From Berberis thunbergii (taxonomy: Eukaryota > Streptophyta > Magnoliopsida > Ranunculales > Berberidaceae), in the NCBI GenBank assembly GCA_003290165.1, contig QNQO01000535.1:62001-126000 (forward strand): a stretch of DNA of 64,000 bases, given 5' to 3'. A program made the translations under genes and the position numbers. The notes below the pieces were generated by a model. The model made no database searches. It was not told the origin of the DNA and was given only the letters and a program-made list of their open reading frames with translations. Below, piece by piece: positions 1 to 11,300 of the stretch. The stretch's first letter is position 1, and each line of letters opens with the position of its first letter.

Positions 1-1137
1 AGTCACGTTTGCAGGCACGTCAATCCTTGCAGGCATGTTTGCAGCAGGTATATGTGATCTCGTCACTTTAGCGATATCAGTGAAAGTGTCTGGTAACTTA
101 TTTTCTACGCTCTGAAGATTGAGAATTCACCACACCTCACTCTGGGACTGTGCGGTTCGGGGATCAAGATGATACTAAGTGGGGATAGACCACGACAATT
201 CCTGTCATTTCCGTTGAACGTTAACGTTCTTATCTCCCCCTAACGACGGGAAGATTATCTCATCAAAGTGACAATCTGCAAATCGTGTGGTAAAGAGATT
301 GCCTGTCAAGGGTTCCAAGTAGCGGATAATTGATGGTGTATCATATCCCACATATATACCCATCCTTCGTTGAGGCCCCATCTTGGTACGTTGTGGCAGC
401 GCAATTGGCACATAAACCGCGCACCCCAAAAATGCGTAAGTACGAAATTTCGATTCGTACCCAGTCACCAGCTGTGACGTATAGAATGGTTGGGTGGCAA
501 CCAACCTCAAAAGGAGTAACATTGCTGCGTCCAAAATTGCATAGCCCCATGCGGATATAGGCAGGTTGGTGCACATAACCAACGTCCGAGCGACCATCTG
601 TAACCTCTTGATGGTGGCTTCCGCGAGATTGGTTTGGGTGGTGAACATAGGTAACCGGATGTTCAACATCAATCCCAATGGACATGCAATAATCATCGCA
701 TGTTTTCGATGTAAACTCTCCTGCATTATCAAGTCGAATTGACTTAATAGGGTAATTCAAGTGGTTAGCCCTCAGCAGAATAATCTGGGCTAAGAGTTTA
801 GCATATACAGCATTTCGGGTGGACAATAGTGTGACATGTGACCAGCGCGTCGACGCATCAACCAACACCATAAAATATCTAAATGGTCTGCAAGTTGGTT
901 GGATAGGTCTACAAATATCCCCTTGAATTCGCTGGACTCTTTAGAAATCTTTGCATAGGATGGTCTTAGTCCTAATTTTCCCAAGGAACAGGCTTTGCAG
1001 AACGAGCGAGCTGTGTGCATGGCGGCACCCCATGGTGCGGCGGCCCGTGGACCAACGTTGGTTAACCGAAGCGAATTCCTTTTAGTGCTTCGGGTAGCTC
1101 GAAAGAATGGATGTCTTACACAATGCAAAGTGAACAA
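1..1137 (-). pseudogene. copia pol relic: pre-integrase, integrase core and linker
   Basis: Three overlapping minus-strand frames together read as copia pol. 1137-790 holds the pre-integrase region. 871-341 holds the integrase core, with IRLDNAGEFTSKTCDDYC around the second catalytic Asp. 732-205 holds the integrase C-terminal part, with SAWGYAILDAAMLL and GIYVGYDTPSIIRYLEPL, ending in the linker toward reverse transcriptase. Changing from frame to frame shows at least two frameshifts, so no functional polyprotein is made. The same motifs recur in copia A at 44240-44605, so the two belong to one lineage although their LTRs differ. Reverse transcriptase is not in the window. Confidence 0.85.
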
Positions 1138-2688
1138 AATTAGAGTTTTTTAGCCAATGCTTTCAAGAAACAGATATTCATGGAACTGGATTAGAATGAA
1201 ACTCGAAGTTTCAAACAATGGTCGTGAACGATCATCGTCCAATGCTGCACGAACTGTCATAGTTCAGAGTGAATACCATAGTTCAAGTTTCACGAACTGC
1301 CATAGTTCGGAGCGAATGCGAACCCTTACTGGAATTTAAATTAATTCACAAAAGCTATAAATTAATACACAGCATCATAACATATATAGTATAGTGATTC
1401 AATCAGTGTAAGAGACACAACAAGAGGGTGTTTTTCATACCAATTTTTTGTACTTGAGTCAGGGATCAGCGTATTGAATATGATTTTCTAAACAAATTTA
1501 CTTGAATTGTAGTTGGTTCTTCATATTCTGTTTTCATAGTTTCTCTAGGACTAATTGAATTCAGTTGTTTAGACATTTAGTTGGTTTTTTTCTAATTAAG
1601 ATCATATTAACAAGTGCAGCATAGGAGTTATACAAGTAAATGCATGAATATTTTTAATGAACAGACAAAACCTCCCATTCTTGATAAAAATGTGCATGAA
1701 AACCTATCCTACTTCAACGTTCTGCGTCTATTGATTAATTAGATTCTAGATAACATACCGGTTGAAGATTAATTAGATCAAGTAAAGATATGCATATTAT
1801 ACTAACCCGAATTGGTATCCACTAGTTGGTTTTCTTCTTTTCCTTTTCCCTGCAACGCAAACTTAAATACAAAGCTGGCCTAGAGCGCAATATAGCAATA
1901 ACACAATGAAAAATTATCCAAGGCGAGAGCAGGAGACATGCCCACATCTACACAAGTTTTTGGTGGTATCCCCTGCTTAGTCTCACATGTGGCAGTACCC
2001 TTCATCTGATGACAGTTATAGGAATCCATCGTGCTAGGACGCCTTATAGTCGTGGTTTCAATAGGGGTTGTTTTCCACAAGCTAAATTGTATGATCTTTG
2101 TTATTGAGTTTTGACATGTCAAAACCACGTTCTCTAGAAAAAATTTGTAAGGAAAAAAAAAGGATGGCAAATGGCGAACCCTTTAAATCACCAAATCAAG
2201 AGATGAATTTTATACAATTTAGCAAAAGTATACTAACACTTTAATAATGATCAGACATGCCATATAATCGATGTGAAACACAAACTTATACTTTAAGCTA
2301 ATTCAAATGAAGTCTCAATAAAATAATTTCTGAAGACGCTAGCGGAAAATTGTATGTGCGAGGGGATTGTTTAACATAAAGGTTACCAATTGATTTCTAT
2401 CAACCAACTATTCTTAGTTGACCTCCGTTGCCACTCCACCACCATATTATATATGACTATACTACACAAGCGACACCTAAGCTAACTCGAATTTTTAACT
2501 AACCAATTCACATACCGAAAACCATAAAACTTACTTGGCAGTTTAACCTGGCTGAGCAGGAGGCAAAACAAAAGTCGAGGGGGAAGACGCTCGCAGCGGA
2601 CAGTGTTCGCAACGGATTGCGTTCACGGCGGATGGTGCTAACGGCGAATGGCGTTTGCGTGGGGATTCTTTCTTAATAGCTGTTAGGG
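1138..2688. other. AT-rich stretch inside copia C, no gene recognised
   Basis: This should be the gag and leader of copia C, but no gag motif or zinc knuckle was found. Around 1240-1310 there are three diverged copies of a short motif containing cgaactgtcatagttc. From 1340 to 2450 the sequence is AT-rich with only short frames. A GC-richer patch at 2560-2690 next to the primer-binding site has short repeats of the type gcggatgg/gcgaatgg. Confidence 0.4.
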
Positions 2689-2703
2689 CTCGTGCTGATA
2701 ACG
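2689..2703 (-). other. primer-binding site of copia C
   Basis: On the minus strand the sequence directly after the LTR end reads cgttatcagcacgag. Copia A has the same site at 35212, also directly after an LTR ending in CA. This cgttatcagcacga type is common in plant copia elements. Confidence 0.7.
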
Positions 2704-2897
2704 TGTTGAAAGTAATGTAAAAACAAAAACAAAAGTATGGAGGAAAACAGATAGATATATTATTCATTGATATGAGCCTCTATATATAGAGGTAGCAATT
2801 ACATAGTATCCCAATTTGAAACGTGATAGGAAACCTATGCCAATAAGGAATCTAAATACTACTCCATAACAAATAAGATATCCTTCCTCGTCACACA
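2704..2897 (-). repeat. 5' LTR of copia C
   Basis: About 194 bp, starting TGTGTGACGAGG and ending TTTCAACA on the minus strand, directly followed by the primer-binding site. It holds a TATA-like palindrome, ctctatatatagag, near 2776-2792. The outer end could be 2895 or 2897. Its partner LTR is outside the window. Confidence 0.65.
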
Positions 2898-5182
2898 ATC
2901 TTAGTTTAACTGCAATACCTAAAAAATTCAATGATTTTTAATTAAGTGGTGTTTGATAATGTACCTGAAGTTTAAACTGAATCAGTCTTTAGTGCTAAGA
3001 GTTTAGACCAAAGCAAGATTTTCCTGGTTATTCCTAAACATCTAAAGCTGAAAGATTATAAGCCTTCAATTTCTGTCTAATATTTCTATCTTTGACATCA
3101 TCATCAACATATTAACAACTTCAAATCAATTTTATTTATTCAGTGTTTTTAACAAACATGCTCTTATTCAGCCTCTAATGATTCCGACATCAATGTTGCT
3201 ACTAATTTCCTATTCTCCCCTCTACTGCTCTAAACACCTCGTGGTGGTCTAGTTTCTTTCGCAACAAAACTCCTCCCGGCACCGATCAACCAGCCATACC
3301 ATTTTCCATTTCCCAATCCATCCATGTTGTAGACTGTCAAAACTTCCTGAAGAAAGCAATAAATTAAAATTTTCTATGATTAACTATTTGAAAAATAAAG
3401 AACTTGAAGAAAAACAGTTGAAGAAATACATAACTTCATCGCTATAAGAGAAATAAGAGGAAAAGCTGGGTAGAAGAGCGTGTCAGTGCCAGTGCAGGTT
3501 GCCGTGATCAAATGATTAAGACATGGATGATGCATATTAGTTATGTCCTCACACAAAAGATAAATTTGATTATGCATATTTTTTATATGATTATAACGAT
3601 ATTGGTGTGATTGATGACACAAGACCTAGATTTAAAAACGATACTGAAAACAAAAAAGTTATGTCCTTAATCTCAGCACATGCTTCATATGGTATAGAGA
3701 GAATGTTGCCCTCCTCTTTGCCCCTACTTCCACACAGCTAACGAGTACCTCATTTGAAGCCAGATGGAATTTCTCATTTTTACAAAGCAAAGAAGATTAA
3801 GGATATCTTGGTAAAGGGTTTATGTGGGCTTGGTCCAAGAACAATGACTGCTCCACCAGTCAATAGACGTGAAAGAGGTTATAAAACAGATTACAAGAGA
3901 AAATGAGAAATCCACATGTGAGCTGGTATGGTTTCAATCAAGAATTGTGATTTTGTTTTTTAGGTAATTTCGGTAAGTTAATTTTTAAGAAATATTTCGT
4001 GAAATATATATATTTTGTTGTGTATAGAAAAAACATAAAAAATTTGATTTCAATTTTGAAGTTATTAATATAATTTAAACTCTTACATATTACATAAAGA
4101 ATACCACATGACTCATAATGTCATACAATTTACATATTACATAAGAATCACTTATGTAATAAAATTTTAATCCTAAACTAATGTTATAACGGGTAAAATA
4201 GACGGAAATTGAGATTTACCTAATGAAAATAAATAAATAAATATTTCAGATTTCGAAAGAAATTTCGGTAACTAAAAAAAATTAAAATATTTCATGAAAT
4301 TTCGACATTTTTCGAGAAAACACAACACCAAGAGAGAGAAATATTATACTTTTATGCGTCAATTATTTCATCCAGTGATCCACTCCACCCACCTATTTAC
4401 TTCTTACCATTAATTTCTCTATACCAACTCAGTTAAATAACCTCAACAAAGCAAGGATGGGCAGTTGTGGGGACCTGGACGGTTGAAGTATTGGTTAAAA
4501 GAAGGTTAATTGGATATTTGAGAGACAAAATAGAACACATTATAGTTCTGCATAATGTTCCAGAAAAGTGGTACCCATGCAGGTTCCTTTGGTTGAAATC
4601 GATTCTTCACAAAACTTTTTTTCTCACTACTCATGGATATCCCAATCCGAGGTGAAGGCCTCGAAATCAGTTTCACGAAAACGATTTCAATATCCATGTC
4701 TATTTTCCGTGCAACCAAACAGACCCATATTGTAATTAGAAGCTAAAAAAATGCTACTGTAACTAAGAAGGATTATTTGACAGGGTAGAGGTTTTCAAAA
4801 GTGTCTTGGAGAACCTATTTTGATGAGCATTTTGGTTATAACAAAAAAACTCTCAAGACTTCTCAGCTGGTAATGAAGACCATGTTAACAGTCTGACATT
4901 CCATCCACAACAAACTGCATAACATGTTAGGATAAACTATCTATAGTATGGTAAAAGAAGTATAGAACCCTAGATATTTGGACGTATCCTGTTCTCAGGA
5001 AGATAATACCAATCACTGTTATCATATCACTTAGGTAGATAACTAAGATATTTAAGCTTACAAAACAAAAACCAATACACCCAACTCATACTATACACTG
5101 AAGGTTTTAAGGTTCTGATATACACAACTCGTTCTTGTAAAGGAAGCTCAAACTATATAGCTGCATAAATTTGACGAACCAC
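2898..5182. other. intergenic, AT-rich, no gene recognised
   Basis: Only short frames with no recognisable protein. It holds one copy of the AT-rich inverted-terminal element at 3943-4328. Near 4700-4740 a ccgtgcaaccaaacag sequence resembles MITE ends of the tttggttgcac type, but no partner end was established. The part next to 5183 may belong to the 3' region of the E3 ligase gene; no polyadenylation site could be fixed. Confidence 0.5.
3943..4328. repeat. AT-rich MITE-like repeat, copy 1 of 3
   Basis: It starts gaattgtgattttgttttt and ends with tttttcgagaaaacac. The interior matches copies at 18997-19290 and 51179-51657 over nearly the whole length, including the internal block aactcttacatattacataa. 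Inverted ends of the type ggattgtgatttc are clearest in copy 3. No coding capacity. Family unknown; target duplication not resolved. Confidence 0.65.
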
Positions 5183-5399
5183 TCAGTATGAAAAGTACCA
5201 TGAAACCTCACTGCAGTCTTTAAGCAAATCACGATCAAATTCTGTCCTGACTGGTAAGCAGCAACTATCTGTCATCGGTAAACTCAGATTACTTGTACTG
5301 CAAATTAGAGGACAGTTAACCTGCAAGAGATAAAAGACACCCATTTGCAACAATTGCACTTCGAGTAGGACATCCAAAGTTCGTGGCCACCATGGCAAC

Positions 5400-8300
5400 T
5401 CAAACAGCATAAAGCCTTATAACTTGGTCTATCTTGGCACGACAAATAGGACATCCCCATTTCTTGGATTTGATATCGTTCAAACAAGACATGCATCCAG
5501 CCATGTGACCACAGGGAATGCAGGCACCCTCAACAGGAGCATCCAAACATATCACACATGAGGAAGATGCAACTCCATATTCTTGCTTTTCATTGGTTTT
5601 CACTGGTCCGTCCTCTGTAGTCACAGTGGGGAATTCCACAGGGGTGGAATCTATTGATGGATAGTGCACTGGACCATCAACTAAATCCTCAGGAATTGGT
5701 GGGGCTGATGGCATTGCAGGTGCTACAGGATTCTCTTGTGTAATTAGAGCAGCAGGAGGAATGTTTTGCAGAGTTGCATGGCTACTTGAACTAGTTTCAG
5801 GGACATCCCATCCACTGGATGGATCTTTTGCTGGCTCGTCCAACCATCCACTGCTACTTGCCTCTGAAGGTGTACGTCCAACAGCCACTGGACCCCAGCC
5901 ATTGTGGCTGGAGTTCTCCACAGAGTTGTCCTGGTCATTAGTGCTGATCGCTCCAGAGTTTGTGTCGGCATTGGGATGAAGTGGTGGTCTCTCGGTGGCA
6001 GAGTGAATAGAGGCATTAATTGCCATGGCTAACTGTGCATCTTCTGGGGCATTTGGTGGTGCAGCTGCAGGCACATGCGGCGCAAGGGGAGGCTGTATAA
6101 CCTGCAGTGTGTATGAGTAACAAAGTAGCATTCAAGAATAGAGCAAAGAGACACATTCCAAGTTATGACTGGTTAAAACTGAGTGCTATATCAATGTAAA
6201 CATACAAGATTGAATAAAGATGTCTTCAACTGCTTGAGAGGAGGAACACTGAACAAACAAAATTACTGAATAAATGGTTTGTCTTGAATTATTCATTGCC
6301 CATTTAATTTAAGGGATTTATGTGAGACATTCATCAGCCTTCAAAAACTTATGAAGTTAAAGAATTATTAAAAGAGGTTAATTGAATGTGAGATGTACGA
6401 GGATTTACTAGGATGTACCTGATACAATCCCTATAGTTGATTTTTATCAAGCAATTTAACAAATATCAGACATGTGATATCAATCTGACAACATCCACCA
6501 CTAATTTTTCAAGCAGTCTATTTCCAAAGAGTTCCAGTCGAAGTGTTTTTAACCAAGTGCTCAAAATATTGATAAATGTGAATATGTGATATATCAACCC
6601 TTACAATCAAGATATACTGCGCGATACTTCACAAAAATTGGTATTATTGGATTTGGATCTATCCAAGATATTTTGTGATTTGCAATTTGAAAAACTCGTA
6701 AATATTGCAATACACAATAGACATTTTAACTACATGGTTTCAAATGCTACAAAACCTAAACATAAGGGCAGGGACTTCAGCCGCACAAGCCTTGGGAATA
6801 TCCTCAAGAAATGAAGGTGTACATGAGCAAGTGATTATTTCTGATGTGCACTCGAGTACAAGCCTTTCATTATCATTACTGACCAATCAATACTAGTTGC
6901 TGAAACCAAAGTGCTTTTATTTTCTTCCATTCTCCCTTTCTTTGCTCAAAATTTTGTAGGTAAGACAATCAGAACTCCAGATCACAAAACAAAGAAAGAA
7001 TGATATGAATGCACAGCACAAAAGAAGCTTGAAGAGCTAACACATAGGTTTAGTTCGATAATTGAATGGTCTGAAAGTGAAAAGTGAACACCGCATGGGA
7101 GACACTGGTATAAACGCAGATATGCAAATGTGTTGGGAATTAGGATCCATTGAGTGGGAAATTTGATTCATTTTTTCATTCCTGCCCCATTTCATAGCAC
7201 ATGATTTTTTAGAGATAACCTCTAGACCCTGGCTTCTATAAAAGTCCACACAATTCTGAAACTTTTGTACCTGGGGGATTCCACGGCATGCATCATCAAA
7301 TTGTTGAAGTTGATGCTTATCACCCTCGTTTGCAGCTGCCAACTTAAATCTTGTTTCTGTAAATGAACCAAAATTTGAAGCTCAACTACTCAATAGGTAT
7401 CAACATATGCATGACCAACCATATGGCAATTTACAATTATCATTAATAATAGTAATGGTTTTAGTGCTAAGATAAGTTGATCAAAACATTTAACTAAGAA
7501 GCTATGGAACAATGACACTTCGTTTACAAAAACAATAAAATCCTCAGATACGTATTGACACTCCAACACCCAGACACATGTTGGACACCCCATGCTTAGA
7601 TGTTAAACATTTCACATATCTTTGAAGGTTTCAATTCTTTATAAATATTATAATCATTTCTACGGCAAGTTAGTAATGCATAATTTAGCGATATGATTGC
7701 AAGTAAAAAGAGTACGAATAGATAATGTGGTAATGTTCAGGTGTGTTCAACCCCATGTTAGGTTTTTTTTTAGCCAACTTGTTTGACACCGCCTAACCGT
7801 GTCAGTTCCGTTGTGAAATAGCTAAGAAGAGACATGGACGTAGGGGGATGATGGCTTGGGATCATATCCTGCTAAGACTCTGCTTAGTAATACGTGAAAT
7901 ACTTTGCATGCATTTGTTTCCCGAGCAGTAAGTTTTTACAATCGCTTGGTAGCAATATAGGGAAAAATAACACCTCACTTTCTTTACCAACTAGTAAATC
8001 CAATTTTAAAAGTCATTTTCTTCAATCTTCTGTAAAACATATCATTAAAAAGGCGGAAAAAAAAAAAAGTAACACCAATAAGAAAGACACAACCGGTATT
8101 TGCAAATTCAACAAATGTAGTGCTAATAACAAAAAAGAAAGCATGGAAGTCCAACAAATGGTTGGGAAGCGGCAAATTAGTTTAAACATAGGAAAAAAGT
8201 ACGAGAAACACAAATCATGATATAAACTTTAGTGATTTCAATTTGATTTTTCATTTCTAGTTCTATTTAATCTGATATGCAAATTCGGGTTTCTAAAACA

Positions 8301-11300
8301 GAAGAAGTGAGGAGTAACAAGATCAAGAAAATAAACATTAATGTTTGGGAAAAAAAGAAGAAAAAAAAATCTGAATCTGAGAATTTAACAGGTATACAGA
8401 TAAAAGGACATAAAACTGCTTTTAAAGTTCACTCAAATTTGGCAACTGAAAGTTTGTGTAGAGAGAAACAAGGGAGAGAAACTAGTTTCTGTTAGCGGGA
8501 GAATCAGGTAACCAAAACAATTGCTAAAAAACAGGTTTAAGGAATGGGAAGTTTGTGCACAGGGAAAGAAAAATACTCCATCGGCTCTCCCGAAATTCAG
8601 ACCATGGAATCTGTCAAATCCGATGATACACGGTTGTTGTTCAGATAGTTTTAGAAGAGAGATTGATAAGAGAACTGGTAAAAAAAATTCAAAGTCTGTT
8701 GAATGAGAATAGACAATAAAAATCATGGATCCACAAAAAACACACATTCTATTTCTTGAACTGTAACGGCTAATTTTGGGCTGCAATGAAATGCATTAAT
8801 TTATAGAAGACAAACTTACTGGTGGAATACAAATTAAACGAACTGATTTTGATATAACAAACAAAGCACCGGCTCTAGTGGGTCGCATGGTAACTAATGC
8901 AAAAGCATTTGTCGACGGTGTACCAAGCGGAGCCTAAAGATGTTCAATAAGAAAAATAATTTATGAGAATGGTTCTTGCATGGAATGACATAATGGTGAG
9001 GAATCCATCTCAAGCTTATCTATATGATCTGTGTGCACTGTTGTGGTGACAAGTAGCTCATTTCGGCGGTCTAGCATCAGATCCCATGGGTATTCCTGGA
9101 TGATCTTTTTGGGTGTGCACAAATCTTGCAAAATGAATTGGAGCTCGGTCCCTTGCACTGTTTGGTAAACATTATGACTTGAAATTTGGGTCTTCGACAA
9201 GATCTCTATTGAGGAAGAAACCTTTGCATGAACATCTTGGTTCTCTAATGGCATAGCAGTTCCACAAGAATAAAGCCCAGAGTACTTTTTATGGTGGACT
9301 GGAAGAGCCTTCTCCTTGCACATTAAACTCGCTTTATTGTGTTTGAGAGATGCATGTTAGTCGCTCCCATTGAACACAAAAGCATTCAAATGTGATTCCT
9401 TACAACTCCAGCCATGACGAACCCCTATGAAAAAGAATCACCAGTGACTGAAGAGACTTTTGTCTTTGTATAAGGCAGACCCTAGTAAAGTTATCTTGTT
9501 TCTTTCAACCCAAATTAAATTGCATAAAGAACCAGGTTCCACAACGATTTTCACACCTTTGTTGACAACCTTGTGTTTCTATCAAGTTTGACAACAACCA
9601 CTAAGATCTGTGGGAATTCCGAATAAACTCCAAAAGACCAAGAAGTTCCAGAAAGATCAAGTCAAGAAAATGTACTCAAAAGACTCTTCAATGCTTCTAC
9701 ACATTACACATGTCTTATCCACTTCTATTTTCACCCCTCAATCCATTAAAAACTCCCTAGCCGGCAGACAACCCCAAAAAAAGCTTTGCAACGTGAAAAA
9801 TGAGATTTTGGGAGTAAGATGTCCTTGTTTGTTTCCTCAAAATCTTGGAAATTGATGAGAAAAGAAAAAATTCCAAACAAAAACATCAAAATGAACTTGA
9901 GGTTGAAGATGACTTTCGATCTCTTTCTTTTTTCTTTTTTTTTTTTTTTTTTTTTGCCCTTTTGAGAGAAGATTCAAATTTTATTCAAAGGTATCCGGAA
10001 GAAACAAAATAGAAACCCAGACCCCAAAACAATAACAAGAAGAAAACATAAAATCCTGGATCCTCGTTTTTTTTTCCTCGAATTGTAGCAATAATATTCT
10101 TAGGGATGGAGCAAACAATATTTTTTTCATTCAGAACTCGGAAGACTGATCATCTTCAACCTCAAAAAAAATTTATGAATTTTTTTTTTTTTTTTTTTTT
10201 TTGCCCTTTGGAGAGAGGATTCAAATTTTATTCAAACATATCCGGAATAAACAAAATGGAAACCCAAATGGCCTCGAAACAATAACAAGAAGAAAACATG
10301 AAATCTTGAGGTTGAAGATGACTTTCGAGCATTTTTTTGCCTTTTAGAGAGAAGATTCAAATTTTATTCAGAGGTATCCAGAAGAAACAAACAGAAACCC
10401 AAATGGCCCCAAAACAATAACAAGAAGAAAACATGAAATCCTAGAACCTCGTATTTTTCCTCGAATTGTAGCAATAATATTTTTAGTTATGGAGCAAAGA
10501 ATTTTTTTCATTCAAAACTCAGAAGACTATGCTCATCTTCAACCTCGAATTTTTTATGATTTTTTTTTATTGCCCTTTAGAGAGAAGATTCAAATTTTAT
10601 TCAAACATATCCGAAAGAAACAAAACGGAAACCCAAATGGCCCCGAAACAATAACAAGAAGAAAACATGAAATCTTGGAACATTGTGTTTTTCCTCCTCG
10701 AATTGTAGCAATAATATTCTTAGGGATGGAGCAAATAATATTTTTTCATTCAGAACTCGAAAGACTATGATCATCTTCAACCTCAAATATTTTTTATGAT
10801 TTCTTTTCCTCTAAACCAAACACAACATAGCCTTCGGTGCACAAGGCATTAAGAATATCCAAATATGATAAAGAAAGTCACAACTTGGTTATAAAGGCAC
10901 AACTGGTAAAAAGTCGCTTCAAACATGAGTACAATTCACAAATAAGATATTTTAGGGAATATGATGAAAACAATTTTGTGAAATAATGATATTATTAACT
11001 ATTTCAAATAACACTTGGATCATCATTTGATATCATTTGAAGGTTCTAATTCTTTATACATTATGAAAAGATAGTAATACTAAAGTAATTGGTCGACTAA
11101 CAAGATGAAGTCTATAAATGAAAAAATAATTGATATTGTAATGTATGAACGTGTCACATTCACGTGGATTCTCAGACAACACAGTCCAATGTCATTGTTA
11201 CACAAGTTCCAAAGAGCCTAAGAAGATTGGATATGCTATGTCAATGCCATTTATCTATATAAATATAAATTAGATTTCCGAAATCTATTAAAGACTCCAA

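Larger units (their letters stand above)
1..2897 (-). mobile_element. Ty1/copia retrotransposon, truncated by the window edge (copia C)
   Basis: Read on the minus strand, the order is 5' LTR (2897-2704), primer-binding site (2703-2689), a poorly conserved stretch, then pol remains (1137-1). The primer-binding site is the same kind as in copia A at 35212. The pol part matches plant copia integrase and the integrase-RT linker. The 3' half and 3' LTR would lie before position 1, so element length and target duplication cannot be checked. The region between primer-binding site and pol does not read as a normal gag, so it is either very decayed or replaced by other sequence. Linking the LTR to the pol remains is an inference from orientation and distance. 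Confidence 0.7.
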
